A DNA stretch of 60,325 nt from Actinomycetota bacterium (GTDB lineage: Bacteria; Actinomycetota; Actinomycetes; Mycobacteriales; Pseudonocardiaceae). The notes beneath the pieces were generated by a model. The model was given only the letters and a program-made list of their open reading frames with translations, made no database searches and was not told the DNA's origin. Numbering within the stretch: the first letter of the stretch is position 1; each line of letters opens with the position of its first letter. The stretch spans positions 1 through 60,325 of the forward strand of contig JAJPIR010000215.1 of the NCBI GenBank assembly GCA_021324675.1, read 5' to 3'. Shown here in pieces: positions 45,041 to 55,063 of this stretch. The position numbers and the translations under genes are program-made.

Positions 45041-45125
45041 GAGCTAGAGTGTGCCGCCTTGCCCAGCAGCGTGTCGCTGGGCCAGATCCGGCCGTGAGGC
45101 GCCTGCTGGCCTGGCTGGCGGCGAG

Positions 45126-46256
45126 CTACGGCAGCGGTTCATCAGCCGGTGGAGTCGCTGCTGCCAGTTGACCGCATGCGGCAGCTATCTCCCGGCCACG
45201 GGTGTCCCGGACCGTGCAGGTGACCCCAGCCTCGCGTACCAGCGCCACGAACCGTTCTTGCGCGGCCTGGGGGCTGGCGTCCCAGGCGCTGCCGGGAGTG
45301 GGGTTGAGTGGGATGAGATTGACGTGCACCCGGGCACCCAGCCGTTTGTGCAGCAGCCGGCCGAGCAATTCGGCGCGCCACTGCTGGTCGTTGATGTCCC
45401 GGATCAGTGCGTACTCGATGGATACCCGGCGGCCGGTGATGTCTGCGTAGTGCCGCGCCGCATCGAGTACCTCAGACACGTTCCAGCGCTGGTTTACCGG
45501 CACGAGAGTGTCGCGCAGCTCGTCATCCGGAGTGTGCAGCGACACCGCGAGCGTCACCTGCAGGCCCTCGGCAGCCAGCTGCCGCATCGCCGGCACCAGC
45601 CCCACGGTGGAGACCGTCACCGAACGCTGGGACAGCCCCAGGCCCTTCGGTGCAGGATCGGTGATCCGGCGGATGGCGGTGACTACCCGCGGGTAGTTTG
45701 CCAGCGGTTCGCCCATGCCCATGAACACGACGTTGGACAGCCGTCCGGGCCCTCCAGCCAACTCGCCGTCACGGATTGCGGCAGCGGCCGCGCGCACCTG
45801 GTCGACGATCTCCGCCGTGGACAGGTTGCGGGTCAGCCCACCCTGACCCGTGGCGCAGAAGGGGCACGCCATCCCGCAGCCGGCCTGGCTGGAGATGCAT
45901 ACGGTGGCGCGGTCCGGGTAGCGCATCAACACGCTTTCCGTGCGGGCCCCGTCCACGGCGCGCCAGAGAGTCTTGCGGGTCGTGCCACCGTCGCAGCTCA
46001 GGTGTCGCACTGGAATGGCCAGCTGTGGCAGCAGCGCCGACACAAGCCGGGTGCGGGCTGCCGCGGGCAGGTCGGTCATCACAGCCGGATCGGTGCTCAA
46101 CCGCGCGAAATAGTGCCGGGCCAGCTGATCGGCGCGGAAAGCCGGCTCTCCCAGCTCGGTGACCGCCGCGCGGCGCTGGTCATGGTCGAGGTCGGCAAGG
46201 TGCCGCGGCGGCTTTCCCCGGCGCGGGGCTTCAAACACCAATGGCAATGCGGTCAT
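45126..46256 (-). CDS. rlmN: Dual-specificity 23S rRNA/tRNA adenine-C2 methyltransferase RlmN
   Basis: The 376-residue radical SAM enzyme has the Fe-S motif [14 protein letters not shown] (CxxxCxxC), [48 protein letters not shown] and late [15 protein letters not shown]. It methylates A2503 of 23S rRNA. The ATG at 46256 overlaps the methyltransferase stop (ATGA); the longer frame is not supported. Position matches Rv2880c. Confidence 0.96.
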   Translation of the reverse strand: MTALPLVFEAPRRGKPPRHLADLDHDQRRAAVTELGEPAFRADQLARHYFARLSTDPAVMTDLPAAARTRLVSALLPQLAIPVRHLSCDGGTTRKTLWRAVDGARTESVLMRYPDRATVCISSQAGCGMACPFCATGQGGLTRNLSTAEIVDQVRAAAAAIRDGELAGGPGRLSNVVFMGMGEPLANYPRVVTAIRRITDPAPKGLGLSQRSVTVSTVGLVPAMRQLAAEGLQVTLAVSLHTPDDELRDTLVPVNQRWNVSEVLDAARHYADITGRRVSIEYALIRDINDQQWRAELLGRLLHKRLGARVHVNLIPLNPTPGSAWDASPQAAQERFVALVREAGVTCTVRDTRGREIAAACGQLAAATPPADEPLP

Positions 46257-47044
46257 CTCAGGGTCCACTGTCCCAGGGATCGCTCCCGGCCTGGATCTGC
46301 CCTGGGGATGAGGTCTCCGCAACGGCGATATGGCTGCATGCCGCGCAGAAAGGGTGCGCGCCGGATGTGGAGGCGGTAGCGAACCGGGATGGTCAGGCTC
46401 GCGGTCTGCGCGATTGCCCGGGCTGCCACCTTGGGCGGGAACTCGATACGCAACACGTCCTCCAGCTCCCTTCGATCACGGAACCGCCATACGGTGTCCA
46501 CCCTGCGGCAGTCAAAGCCCTGGGCGGCAAAGAACGCCTCGACCGCGGCCGGCCGGTAGCGCGGTGCCGCCGCGCACAGCCACTGACCGTAGGGCGGCTG
46601 CGAACCGTCCAGGTCGATGATGACGAAGTTTCCGCCCGGACGAAGCACCCGATGCGCCTCGGCCAAACCCGGCTCGCAGCCGGGACCGAAAAAGTACGCG
46701 ATGCGCGCGTGCGCGAGGTCAACGCTGCAATCAGGGATGGGCAACTGTTGGGCGCAGCCGGCGCGTACCTGGACCGCCGGCAGGTCACACACCCTGCGGC
46801 GCGCGCGAACAACCAGCGGAGGATGTGGCTCAACACCGACAACGCTGCGGGCCCGCCGGGCGAATTGCGGCAGGTGAAACCCGTCCCCGCAGCCGATGTC
46901 GATGACGTCGGCACCACACCAGTCGACCTGCGCGGCCAACGCAGCCCACACCGCTCCGTCGGCGTCGATGGCCTCATTCTCCCGCTCGTAGATATCCGGC
47001 CAGTTCCAGATGTTAGGGCTGGCCAGCACCGCCCGATCAGTCAC
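46253..47044 (-). CDS. Class I SAM-dependent methyltransferase
   Basis: The 263-residue protein has a clear motif [17 protein letters not shown] (around residue 50), a ribose Glu in VVGVEPH, and [14 protein letters not shown]. It starts [25 protein letters not shown], a pattern of actinobacterial methyltransferases of unknown substrate. It is coupled to rlmN through an ATGA overlap and lies 19 bases after cdsA, so cdsA, this gene and rlmN may form one transcript. Confidence 0.85.
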   Translation of the reverse strand: MTDRAVLASPNIWNWPDIYERENEAIDADGAVWAALAAQVDWCGADVIDIGCGDGFHLPQFARRARSVVGVEPHPPLVVRARRRVCDLPAVQVRAGCAQQLPIPDCSVDLAHARIAYFFGPGCEPGLAEAHRVLRPGGNFVIIDLDGSQPPYGQWLCAAAPRYRPAAVEAFFAAQGFDCRRVDTVWRFRDRRELEDVLRIEFPPKVAARAIAQTASLTIPVRYRLHIRRAPFLRGMQPYRRCGDLIPRADPGRERSLGQWTLR

Positions 47045-47062
47045 CGCGTCAGCGCACTTCCG

Positions 47063-47941
47063 CTAGGCCGGTACGAGCACGCTCAGCAGCAACCAGGACA
47101 CCACCGCTGAGGGCAGCAGGGAGTCCATCCGGTCCATCAACCCACCGTGGCCGGGCAGCACGGTACCCATGTCTTTCACACCGAGATCGCGCTTGATCAG
47201 GGATTCCACCAGATCTCCCCCGGTGGCGGTGAGCACGATCGCCGCCCCGAACAGCACGCCCTGCCACCACTGGCCACCCAACAGCAAGGTCACTGAAAGG
47301 GCGCCGGCCGCAGTTCCGACCACTAGCGATCCGATAAACCCTTCCCATGACTTCTTAGGGCTGATCGAGGGTGCCATCAGGTGCCGCCCACCTAAGACAC
47401 CTGTGGCATACCCCCCGACATCCGACGCCACCCCGGCAAACATCAGGCATGAGGCGCGCGCCGCCCCGTCGACCGGAACGACCAGCAGGGTCGCGAATGC
47501 GGCGAATCCGGAGACGTAGGCTGCGCTGAATACAGAGGCGCTGACGTCACGGACGTAGCCTGCCGCGCCTCTTGGGAACCGCCAGATCAAGCAGAGCAAG
47601 GCGGTCATCACAAACGCGACAAGTATCCCGTCGCGGCCAAATGGCCATGCCAGCCAGACCATCGCTTGCCCACCGACGAGTACCGGCGGCAGCGAGACGC
47701 CGATACCGGCCCGGCGTAATGCACCAGCTAGCTCCCAGGTGGATATAGCGACGGTGGCGGCCACGATGCCAATGAACACCTGGCGCACGGTGTAGAGCGC
47801 CACCAGGATCGCGGCGCCCATCGACAGCCCGACAGCGATTGCCGCCCACAGGTTCCGGCCTGCACGCGGAGTGCGGGAACGCGGCGGCGGGGACACCGCT
47901 GAATCAGAAACGGGTTGCTCGGGAAGCCTGCTCGCCGACAC
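47063..47941 (-). CDS. cdsA: Phosphatidate cytidylyltransferase
   Basis: The 292-residue membrane enzyme makes CDP-diacylglycerol for phospholipid synthesis. It has about eight hydrophobic segments and the C-terminal CDS signature region: PSISPKKSWEGFIGSLVVG and GDLVESLIKRDLGVKDMGTVLPGHGGLMDRMDSLL. The first 40 residues are cytosolic and Pro/Arg-rich. The GTG start at 47941 lies directly after the frr stop (47942). Order rpsB-tsf-pyrH-frr-cdsA is widely conserved. Confidence 0.95.
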   Translation of the reverse strand: MSASRLPEQPVSDSAVSPPPRSRTPRAGRNLWAAIAVGLSMGAAILVALYTVRQVFIGIVAATVAISTWELAGALRRAGIGVSLPPVLVGGQAMVWLAWPFGRDGILVAFVMTALLCLIWRFPRGAAGYVRDVSASVFSAAYVSGFAAFATLLVVPVDGAARASCLMFAGVASDVGGYATGVLGGRHLMAPSISPKKSWEGFIGSLVVGTAAGALSVTLLLGGQWWQGVLFGAAIVLTATGGDLVESLIKRDLGVKDMGTVLPGHGGLMDRMDSLLPSAVVSWLLLSVLVPA

Positions 47942-48499
47942 TCAGACCTCGAGCAATTCGGATTCCTTGTGCTTAACGAGTTCATCCACCTGGGCCACGT
48001 ACCGGTGTGTGACGACCTCGAGTTCCTTCTCGGCCCGGGTCACTTCATCCTCACCGGCCTCCCCGTCACGGCTGATACGGTGCAGTTGATCTTTGGCCTT
48101 GCGCCGGATGTTGCGGATAGCGACCCTGGCGTCCTCTCCTTTGGCGTGCGCGACTTTGACCAAATCACGACGACGTTCCTCAGACAGGTGCGGGATGACA
48201 ACCCTAATGATCATGCCATCATTGGTCGGGTTGACGCCGAGGTCAGAATCCCGGATCGCCTTCTCCATCGGCTTGAGCTGGCTGGGATCGTAAGGCTTGA
48301 TCACGGCCATCCGTGCCTCTGGGACTGTCACGCTGGCCAGCTGGATCAAAGGGGTGGCAGCCCCGTAGTAGTCCACCAAGATTTTGGAGAACATCGCCGG
48401 GCTGGCACGGCCGGTACGCACCGTGGCGAGATCCTCCTTGGCCACCATCACGGCCTTTTCCATCTTCTCCTCAGCATCGAGGAGGGTGTCGTCGATCAC
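47942..48499 (-). CDS. frr: Ribosome recycling factor
   Basis: The 185-residue protein has the standard length and residues: [83 protein letters not shown]. With EF-G it splits post-termination ribosomes. The ATG at 48499 lies 15 bases after the pyrH stop. Confidence 0.98.
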   Translation of the reverse strand: MIDDTLLDAEEKMEKAVMVAKEDLATVRTGRASPAMFSKILVDYYGAATPLIQLASVTVPEARMAVIKPYDPSQLKPMEKAIRDSDLGVNPTNDGMIIRVVIPHLSEERRRDLVKVAHAKGEDARVAIRNIRRKAKDQLHRISRDGEAGEDEVTRAEKELEVVTHRYVAQVDELVKHKESELLEV

Positions 48500-48514
48500 G
48501 GCTACTCCTTGTTA

Positions 48515-49267
48515 CTAGCCTGATGCCTCTATAGCCGCAGTGCTGACCAGTGTTCCGATCGGCTCCCCACGGACCGCGCGAGCGATATTGCCCTCGGTCA
48601 ACAGGTTGAACACGATGATCGGCAGCTTGTTGTCCATGCATAGGCTGAACGCGGTCGCATCTGCCACCTTGAGTCCCCGCTCGAGTACCTCGCGATGGGT
48701 GATGTGAGTAAACATCTTGGCCGATAGATCAGTTTTGGGATCGGCGGTGTAGACGCCGTCGACCGCCTTGCCAAGCAGCAGGACCTCACACCCTATCTCC
48801 AACGCCCGCTGGGCGCCGGTGGTGTCGGTGGAGAAGTAAGGCATGCCCACCCCGGCACCAAAGATGACCACGCGGCCCTTCTCGAGATGCCGGATGGCCC
48901 GGCGGGGGATATAGGGTTCGGCGACCTGGCCCATCGTGATGGCTGTCTGCACCCGGGTATCGATCTTGTACTCGCGCTCCAGGAAGTCCTGGAGCGCCAA
49001 GCAGTTCATCACGGTGCCGAGCATTCCCATGTAGTCAGCTCGGGATCGTTCCATCCCTCCCTGCTGGAGCTCCTCACCGCGGAAAAAGTTCCCCCCACCG
49101 ATCACGACCGCCATCTGCACCCCGCCGGCGACGACGTCAGCGATCTGCCGAGCGACCGCTCTGACCACCTGGGGGTCTACCCCTACGGCCCCGCCGCCGA
49201 ACATTTCGCCGCCGAGTTTGAGTAGCACTCTGCGGTATCCCGGAACGATGAGCCGGCCGGCGTTCAT
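48515..49267 (-). CDS. pyrH: UMP kinase
   Basis: The 250-residue bacterial UMP kinase of the amino acid kinase fold has [50 protein letters not shown], and [22 protein letters not shown]. It phosphorylates UMP to UDP in the cytoplasm. It starts 8 bases after tsf. Confidence 0.97.
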   Translation of the reverse strand: MNAGRLIVPGYRRVLLKLGGEMFGGGAVGVDPQVVRAVARQIADVVAGGVQMAVVIGGGNFFRGEELQQGGMERSRADYMGMLGTVMNCLALQDFLEREYKIDTRVQTAITMGQVAEPYIPRRAIRHLEKGRVVIFGAGVGMPYFSTDTTGAQRALEIGCEVLLLGKAVDGVYTADPKTDLSAKMFTHITHREVLERGLKVADATAFSLCMDNKLPIIVFNLLTEGNIARAVRGEPIGTLVSTAAIEASG

Positions 49268-49274
49268 GGGCGGG

Positions 49275-50090
49275 TCAGGCCTGGCCGACCTCGAAGCGAG
49301 CGAACCGCCGCACAGTTACCCCCGCTTCATCGAGAAGCGCCTTGACAGTCTTCTTGGAGTCCTGCACCGAAGCCTGCTCCAGCAACACGCTGTCCTTGAA
49401 GAATCCGTTCAAGCGGCCTTCGACAATTCTGGGTAGCGCCTGTTCCGGCTTGCCCTCCTCACGGGCGGTCTCCTCGGCGATGCGCCGTTCGTTGGCCAAT
49501 ACCTCATCGGGTACCTCGTCCCGGGTCACGAAACGCGGTTTCATGGCGGCAACCTGCATCGCTACGGCCCGCGCGGTATCGGACGAATCACCTTCGTATT
49601 CGACCAGCACGCCCACCGCCGGGGGTAGGTCGGAGGCACGGCGGTGCAGGTAGGTAGCTACCTGCCCGTCGAAGGACACCACTCGCCGCAGCTGGAGCTT
49701 CTCGCCGATCTTGGCTGATGCTTCCTGCACCGCCTCGTCGACCGTTTGGTCACCCAGTGGTGCCTGGGCAAGCGTCTCGACGTCGGCCGGGCGGATCATG
49801 GCCGCCTCGGCAACGATCCGGCTGGCGAGCTGTTGAAAATCGGTCCCCTTGGCGACGAAATCGGTTTCGCAGTTGAGCTCGATCATCACACCGCCCTCGG
49901 CCGCTACAAGACCGTTGGCGGTGGTGCGCTCGGCTCGTTTGCCAACGTCCTTCGCGCCCTTGATACGGAGCAACTCGACTGCGCGGTCGAAGTCACCATT
50001 GGACTCTTCCAGGGCCTTCTTGCAGGCCATCATGCCGGAACCAGTCAGGTCCCGGATTCTCTTGACATCGGCGGCGGAGTAATTCGCCAT
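49275..50090 (-). CDS. tsf: Translation elongation factor Ts
   Basis: The 271-residue EF-Ts recharges EF-Tu with GTP. The N-terminal UBA-like domain ([23 protein letters not shown]), [20 protein letters not shown], and the C-terminal [24 protein letters not shown] are typical. Confidence 0.98.
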   Translation of the reverse strand: MANYSAADVKRIRDLTGSGMMACKKALEESNGDFDRAVELLRIKGAKDVGKRAERTTANGLVAAEGGVMIELNCETDFVAKGTDFQQLASRIVAEAAMIRPADVETLAQAPLGDQTVDEAVQEASAKIGEKLQLRRVVSFDGQVATYLHRRASDLPPAVGVLVEYEGDSSDTARAVAMQVAAMKPRFVTRDEVPDEVLANERRIAEETAREEGKPEQALPRIVEGRLNGFFKDSVLLEQASVQDSKKTVKALLDEAGVTVRRFARFEVGQA

Positions 50091-50149
50091 CGTGGCTCTA
50101 CCGTCCTGAAGTTCGTTCGGATTGACAGTCGTGGTGGGAGCTAATTCGC

Positions 50150-51025
50150 TCAGGTGTGCGACACTCCATTATTGGCAACCATCGTTTCGGTTGGCGGCTC
50201 GGCCGCATTGCTCGGAGCAACGTTTCCAGAACCGGGGTCACTGGCGACCATCAGTTCTTGTTCCCATTCGGCCAGCGGCTCGTCGACGCCGACACCGGAC
50301 TCCGGCTTGTCGGTTCCGTCCGTTCCGGAGGAGCGCCCGGCCCGCGACATCAGGCCATCGGCGGTGGCGTCCGCCACCACCCGGGTGAGCAGTGCTGCGG
50401 AGCGGATCGCATCGTCGTTGCCCGGGATGGGATAGTCGACCTCGTCGGGGTCGCAGTTGGTGTCCAGGATGGCGACGACCGGGATACCGAGCTTGCGCGC
50501 CTCGCCGACCGCGATCTGTTCTTTCTTAGTATCCACGATCCATACCGCGCTGGGTACGCGCTGCATGTCACGGATGCCACCCAGGGTCTTTTCGAGCTTA
50601 TCCTTTTCCCGCGTCCGCATCAGGATCTCTTTTTTGGTCAGCCCGGAAAAGCCACCGGTCTGCTCCATCGCTTCGAGTTCCTTGAGCCTCTGGAGGCGCT
50701 TGTGCACGGTGGAGAAATTCGTGAGCATGCCACCCAGCCAGCGATGGTTCACGAAGGGCATGCCGACCCGCTGCGCCTGGTGTGCGATCGCTTCCTGGGC
50801 CTGCTTCTTGGTCCCGACGAACAGGATTGAGCCACCATGGGCCACGGTCTGCTTGATGAACTCGTAGGCTTTGTCGATGTAGGTCAGCGTCTGCTGCAAG
50901 TCAATGATGTAGATGCCGTTGCGCTCGGTGAAGATGTAGCGTTTCATCTTCGGATTCCACCGGCGGGTCTGATGACCAAAATGCACGCCGGAGTCGAGCA
51001 GCTGCTTCATGGTGACGACGGCCAT
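50150..51025 (-). CDS. rpsB: 30S ribosomal protein S2
   Basis: The 291-residue protein begins [20 protein letters not shown], the standard S2 N-terminus, so ATG 51025 is used although the frame is open further upstream. [29 protein letters not shown] and [26 protein letters not shown] are conserved. The last 50 residues are an acidic, low-complexity actinobacterial extension. It heads the rpsB-tsf-pyrH-frr operon. Confidence 0.98.
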   Translation of the reverse strand: MAVVTMKQLLDSGVHFGHQTRRWNPKMKRYIFTERNGIYIIDLQQTLTYIDKAYEFIKQTVAHGGSILFVGTKKQAQEAIAHQAQRVGMPFVNHRWLGGMLTNFSTVHKRLQRLKELEAMEQTGGFSGLTKKEILMRTREKDKLEKTLGGIRDMQRVPSAVWIVDTKKEQIAVGEARKLGIPVVAILDTNCDPDEVDYPIPGNDDAIRSAALLTRVVADATADGLMSRAGRSSGTDGTDKPESGVGVDEPLAEWEQELMVASDPGSGNVAPSNAAEPPTETMVANNGVSHT

Positions 51026-51313
51026 AGCCGATGCACACCTCGATGTGTCGGGCGCCCCGGCCCCGCCGGCACGCTCATGCGGTTGTCGCGACGGACCGGG
51101 TTGGCCGCCGCCCTGGCGCCAGGCCGACGTCCGGACCCCGTGCGATCGCCGACCGCGACGAGGACCGCCGGACGCCGAAGCCCCGGAAGGGCATAGCGCT
51201 GGCGCGCGAAGTCGGCCCGCAAGCGGGCCGCTCCCGCAGTCTACGCGTCTTTGGCGAACCAGCCCCATAACCCCCGCCTGCGACACAGTCTGCATCCGGA
51301 CTGCCGGGCTGAG
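51026..51313. other. Divergent intergenic region between rpsB and the M23 peptidase
   Basis: No protein gene is supported. The rpsB promoter and leader should lie here. A hairpin CGGCCCGC-AA-GCGGGCCG is at 51213-51230, a half copy of the nested palindrome at 51286-51303, and two DnaA-box-like sites follow at 51314-51340. An alternating stem ACACATCGAGGTGTG-type sequence lies at about 51031-51046, next to the rpsB start, and could form part of an S2 leader structure. Confidence 0.45.
51286..51303. repeat. Half copy of the nested palindromic element
   Basis: CAGTCTGCATCCGGACTG matches the inner palindromic unit of the elements at 15220-15285 and 19401-19463 with one difference. Only one arm unit is present, so it cannot form the long hairpin. 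It lies just upstream of the DnaA-box pair before the M23 peptidase gene. Confidence 0.7.
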
Positions 51314-51340
51314 TTGTGCACAGGGAGGAGTTTGTCCACA
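51314..51340 (+). promoter_or_regulatory. Pair of DnaA-box-like sites upstream of the M23 peptidase
   Basis: TTGTGCACA (51314-51322) and TTGTCCACA (51332-51340) have the form of DnaA boxes; the second equals the high-GC actinobacterial consensus. They face the same way and are 18 bases apart start to start, the same spacing as the pair at 57053-57079. DnaA may regulate nearby transcription. Two boxes are too few for a replication origin. Confidence 0.5.
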
Positions 51341-51393
51341 GCAGCGAAAGGAGGAATGGGCAGGGATGGGGGTGGGCTGGGCAGGGTGCGAAG

Positions 51394-52032
51394 GTGTCTC
51401 GGGTTCTGATCTACAGCTTGCTTGCGGCGGCGCTGTCCGCGCTGTCTGTGCTCTCCGCGGTGTCCGTGCTGTCCACGCTGCCCACCGGGCCGGCGGCTAT
51501 CACCGAACCGGTAGCCCAGCCGCAGCCCGCAACCCTCATCACTATGGCGGGCCCGGATCACCCGCGCGAGCAGCGATTCGGCTGGCCGCTGGCCGGTTCG
51601 CCGGCTGTTGTTCGCGGCTTCCATCTCCCGGCATTCCGGTACGGGCCAGGTCATCGCGGCGTGGATCTGGCGGCGGTAGCTGGTGCGCCGGTGCTCGCCG
51701 CTGGGGCCGGCACAGTGGTCTTCGCTGGAATGGTGGCTGGCCGCTGGGTGGTATCGGTGAGCCACGACGGGGAGCTGCGAACAACGTATGAGCCAGTAGC
51801 AGCTACCGTCAGCGCTGGTCAACGAGTCACCAAGGGCCAGCAGATCGGTACCGTGCAGCCCGGGCACCCGGGTTGCCCCGTGGCAGTTTGCCTGCATTGG
51901 GGCGCTTTTCGGAGCCGGACGCAAGCGCCCGACCCAGGCGACGTCGAGCGGAAGTACGTGGACCCGCGGTGGCTGGTTGCCGGGATGAGGGTGCGTCTGC
52001 TGCCGCTGGATCGGGGATCGGATGCTGCATGA
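51394..52032 (+). CDS. Exported M23 family metallopeptidase
   Basis: The 212-residue product has an N-terminal hydrophobic segment ([22 protein letters not shown]) and a LasA/lysostaphin-like M23 domain. Zinc ligands are in [17 protein letters not shown] (HxxxD) and VCLHWGAF (terminal His). It probably cuts cross-links in peptidoglycan outside the membrane. GTG 51394 is chosen as it begins just before the signal and has GGGCAGGG upstream. The position equals that of Rv2891, next to rpsB. Confidence 0.86.
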   Translation: MSRVLIYSLLAAALSALSVLSAVSVLSTLPTGPAAITEPVAQPQPATLITMAGPDHPREQRFGWPLAGSPAVVRGFHLPAFRYGPGHRGVDLAAVAGAPVLAAGAGTVVFAGMVAGRWVVSVSHDGELRTTYEPVAATVSAGQRVTKGQQIGTVQPGHPGCPVAVCLHWGAFRSRTQAPDPGDVERKYVDPRWLVAGMRVRLLPLDRGSDAA

Positions 52033-52081
52033 CGCCGGTCATCCCGGACTACCGGAGATCGGCGCGTGCATCCAGTGCTGT

Positions 52082-52852
52082 TTAGCCGGCCGAAGCCTCA
52101 AGCATCTTGCTCCGCAGCCGTAACACTGCCCTGGTGTGCAGCTGGCAGACCCTCGATTCGGTGACGCCGAGTACCCGACCGATCTCGGCGAGAGTGAGGT
52201 TCTCGAAGTAGTACAGCGATACCACCACACGATCGCGGTCGGTGAGCTGCGAGACGGCTTCGGCCAGCAGGCGCTTGCTTTCGATCGAGTCGAGAAACGC
52301 GCTCGGGTCTTGTGTGGTTTCGTCGGGCAACGTGTCGGCGATTGAGGTGCCCCCGCGACCGACCGCCATCAGCTCGTCCAGTGCCACCACACTGGTCAGC
52401 TGTAGTTGGGCGTACAGTTCCCGCAACTCGGTAACGCTGATTCCGAGCTCTGCGGCCACCTCTGCGTCAGAGGCCGAACGCTGCAATCGGGTTTCCAAGC
52501 GCTCCAGCGCACGTTCCACTTCACGAGCCCGGCTGCGCACCAAGCGAGGCACCCAGTCCTGCGCGCGCAGTTCGTCCAGGATCGCCCCGCGGATCCGCTG
52601 CATCGCATAGGTCTCGAACTTCAAACCCCGTTCCGGTTCAAACCGGTCGATGGCATCCCACAGTCCGAACACGCCCGACTGCACCAGATCCGCGACGTCC
52701 ACATGGGACGGCAAGCCGGTACCGACCCGCCCAGCCACGTACTTCACCAAAGGTGCGTAGTGCAGCAGGAGCCGGTCGCGCAGCGCAGCATCACGATCCC
52801 GGCTGTACGCCTGCCATAACGCGATGACGCCCGCATCTGCCTCCTCAGCCAT
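52082..52852 (-). CDS. whiG: WhiG/FliA-type RNA polymerase sigma factor
   Basis: The 256-residue sigma-70 group 3 factor has regions 2 (YAPLVKYVAGRVGTGLPSHVDVADLVQSGVFGLWDAIDRFEP), 3 (VERALERLETRLQRSASDAEVAAELG) and 4 (LTLAEIGRVLGVTESRVCQLHTRAVLRLRSKM). In Streptomyces, WhiG directs aerial hyphae to sporulate and lies near rpsB, as here. The ATG at 52852 removes 35 unrelated upstream residues. No anti-sigma gene is adjacent. It suggests a sporulating or motile-spore relative. Confidence 0.9.
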   Translation of the reverse strand: MAEEADAGVIALWQAYSRDRDAALRDRLLLHYAPLVKYVAGRVGTGLPSHVDVADLVQSGVFGLWDAIDRFEPERGLKFETYAMQRIRGAILDELRAQDWVPRLVRSRAREVERALERLETRLQRSASDAEVAAELGISVTELRELYAQLQLTSVVALDELMAVGRGGTSIADTLPDETTQDPSAFLDSIESKRLLAEAVSQLTDRDRVVVSLYYFENLTLAEIGRVLGVTESRVCQLHTRAVLRLRSKMLEASAG

Positions 52853-52931
52853 GGCGTCAGCAGTCCAACTGCACGGCGTTATGCCAGCTGGGGGGACAGC
52901 GGTCAGCACGCGGTCACAACCCCCGGCGTAG

Positions 52932-53873
52932 TCAGGATCGGGGGTGGCTCCGGTCATGGATTGCTTTCAGCCTCTCAACGGTGACATGCGTGTAGAGCTG
53001 CGTGGTGGCGAGCGTAGCGTGACCGAGTAACTCCTGAACGGCGCGAAGGTCTGCGCCTCCTTCCAGCAAATGGGTGGCGGCGCTGTGCCGCAGACCGTGC
53101 GGACCCATGTCAGGCGCGCCCGGGACCGCACCGACCACTTCGTGCACGACAGTCCGGATGATCCGTTGGTCGACCCGCCCGCCGCGTGCACCGAGGAATA
53201 ACGCCGCTGCGGAATGGGAACGCGCGAGGGCGGGACGTCCCTGCTCGAGCCAGCGGCGTAGGGCTCGTTCCGCCGGCACCCCGTAGGGAACCACGCGCTC
53301 CTTGGCACCCTTGCCTAGTACCCGGATCAGGCGGCGCTGCTGGTCGAGGTCGCCCAGGTCGAGTCCGCACAATTCAGCGACGCGTATTCCGGTCGCGTAG
53401 AGCAACTCGACAGCTGCATGATCACGCAACGCGAGCGGATCGGCCTCGTCGGCGCCGCACTGCGCAGCGTGTAGTGCGGCGGCAGCTTGCTGTGGATGCA
53501 ATACCGCTGGCAAGCCTCGCCGCGCACTCGGCGCGACCAACCGGGGACCCGGGTCGCTGGCCATCAGCCCGGCCCGGGTTGCCCAAGCGGTGAAAGTACG
53601 GGCGGCGGCAGCACGCCGGGCCAGTGTGCTGCGCCGGTGCCCGGCTCGGTGCTGCGCACCCAACCAGCCGCGCAGCATCGGCAGATCCAACGCACCAAGA
53701 TCATCATGGCCGGAATCTGCCAGGCATCGCAGCAATGTGGTGACATCGCCCCGGTAGGCGCGCACGGTATGCACGGACAACCCTCGCACGGATGCCAGGT
53801 GGGCCACGAAGCGCTCTCGATACGCCGCCAGGCCCTCAGGTAGCGAGTCGGATGCCCGCCAGTCCCCGCGCAC
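52932..53873 (-). CDS. xerC: Tyrosine recombinase XerC
   Basis: The 313-residue recombinase resolves chromosome dimers. The N-terminal SAM-like domain covers [23 protein letters not shown]. The catalytic Arg is in [19 protein letters not shown], HxxR in [17 protein letters not shown], and the tyrosine in [15 protein letters not shown]. The gene order with dprA matches mycobacteria. It acts at dif with XerD. Confidence 0.95.
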   Translation of the reverse strand: MRGDWRASDSLPEGLAAYRERFVAHLASVRGLSVHTVRAYRGDVTTLLRCLADSGHDDLGALDLPMLRGWLGAQHRAGHRRSTLARRAAAARTFTAWATRAGLMASDPGPRLVAPSARRGLPAVLHPQQAAAALHAAQCGADEADPLALRDHAAVELLYATGIRVAELCGLDLGDLDQQRRLIRVLGKGAKERVVPYGVPAERALRRWLEQGRPALARSHSAAALFLGARGGRVDQRIIRTVVHEVVGAVPGAPDMGPHGLRHSAATHLLEGGADLRAVQELLGHATLATTQLYTHVTVERLKAIHDRSHPRS

Positions 53874-53905
53874 CCGGAGCAGGCTGCGCTCCTGAGCGCG
53901 TTAGG

Positions 53906-55063
53906 TCAAGCACCGCCACGCCGGGCATCGGCGACGATCCGGTACCAACCACTGACTCCGCACTTCACCAAACCTCGCAGCTCCAGTAAGGGCAGCGCAG
54001 ATCGCACCCGGTGCAGCGGTACCCCCGAGTCGTGCACCAGTTGCTCGGGGTACCGGCAGGCGCGCGCGGGTAGCGCCTCGTATACCGCGCGGAGCTCTGT
54101 GCTCAATCCGTCGGTTGGCCGGTGCGGTGTATGCAGCGGCGGCGCCAGATCGTCACCGATCCGCCCGACCGCCTCCACCACTTCCTCGACGCGAGTGACC
54201 AGTACCGCTTGCTCCTCGCGGACCAGCAAGTGGCAGCCGACCGACAGTGCCGACGTAACCGGGCCTGGAACTGCCATCACTACTCGCCCCAGCGCCGCTG
54301 CGGCGCTGGCTGTGCACCGAGCACCGCTGCGCACGCCGGCCTCCACCACCACGGTGCCCGCAGTCAATGCGGCGATCAGTCGATTGCGTACCAGGAACCG
54401 GTGCCGGGCCGGTCGGACGCCTGGTGGATACTCACTCACCACCGCGCCAGCGGCGGCGATCCGATCTACCAACCCCTGATGGCCAGCCGGATAGGGCCGG
54501 TCCAGCCCGCAGGCTTGGACTGCGACGGTGTAGCCCTCAGCGGCCAAGGCACCCCGGTGCGCCGCACCGTCAACGCCAAACGCGGCGCCCGAGACCACGG
54601 CCAGGCCGCTCTCGGCGAGCCCGTAACCGAACTCCGCGGCTACATGTTCCCCGTACCCGGTCGCCGCCCTGGCACCGACCACCGCCACTGCCCGAGCAGC
54701 CAGCTCGTCCAAGCGGTGTCCTCGTACCCACAACGCCACCGGTGGTCGCCAGCGCTCATCGGCAAGCGCGGCGGGCGTGGTGAAGCAACTGAAGGCTGCC
54801 GCGGGCCACTCGGCATCCTCCGGAACCACCAACCGACCACCAATTGCGGTGATCGCGGACAGATCTGCCTCAGCCCGATCGTCACCTCGGCGCGCACTGG
54901 TCTCCGTGGCCACCCGATGCGGCACCTGCCCGGCAGCGACCAACCGGGCCGCTCGCACCGCACCGACCTCATCGATTAGCTCTGATAGCGCCTGGGCCGG
55001 GGGTTCGGCTACCCGGCTGAGATAGGCCCGAGCTCGTCGCAGCTCATGCTGGCCCGGGGTCAT
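53906..55063 (-). CDS. dprA: DNA processing protein DprA
   Basis: The 385-residue protein has the Rossmann-type DprA/Smf core: AVAVVGARAATGYGEHVAAEFGYGLAESGLAVVSGAAFGVDGAAHRGAL, RNRLIAALTAGTVVVEAGVRSGA, and a C-terminal winged-helix region. It loads RecA on incoming single-stranded DNA. The ATG at 55063 overlaps the comM stop (ATGA). It is coupled with comM and yraN. Confidence 0.94.
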   Translation of the reverse strand: MTPGQHELRRARAYLSRVAEPPAQALSELIDEVGAVRAARLVAAGQVPHRVATETSARRGDDRAEADLSAITAIGGRLVVPEDAEWPAAAFSCFTTPAALADERWRPPVALWVRGHRLDELAARAVAVVGARAATGYGEHVAAEFGYGLAESGLAVVSGAAFGVDGAAHRGALAAEGYTVAVQACGLDRPYPAGHQGLVDRIAAAGAVVSEYPPGVRPARHRFLVRNRLIAALTAGTVVVEAGVRSGARCTASAAAALGRVVMAVPGPVTSALSVGCHLLVREEQAVLVTRVEEVVEAVGRIGDDLAPPLHTPHRPTDGLSTELRAVYEALPARACRYPEQLVHDSGVPLHRVRSALPLLELRGLVKCGVSGWYRIVADARRGGA

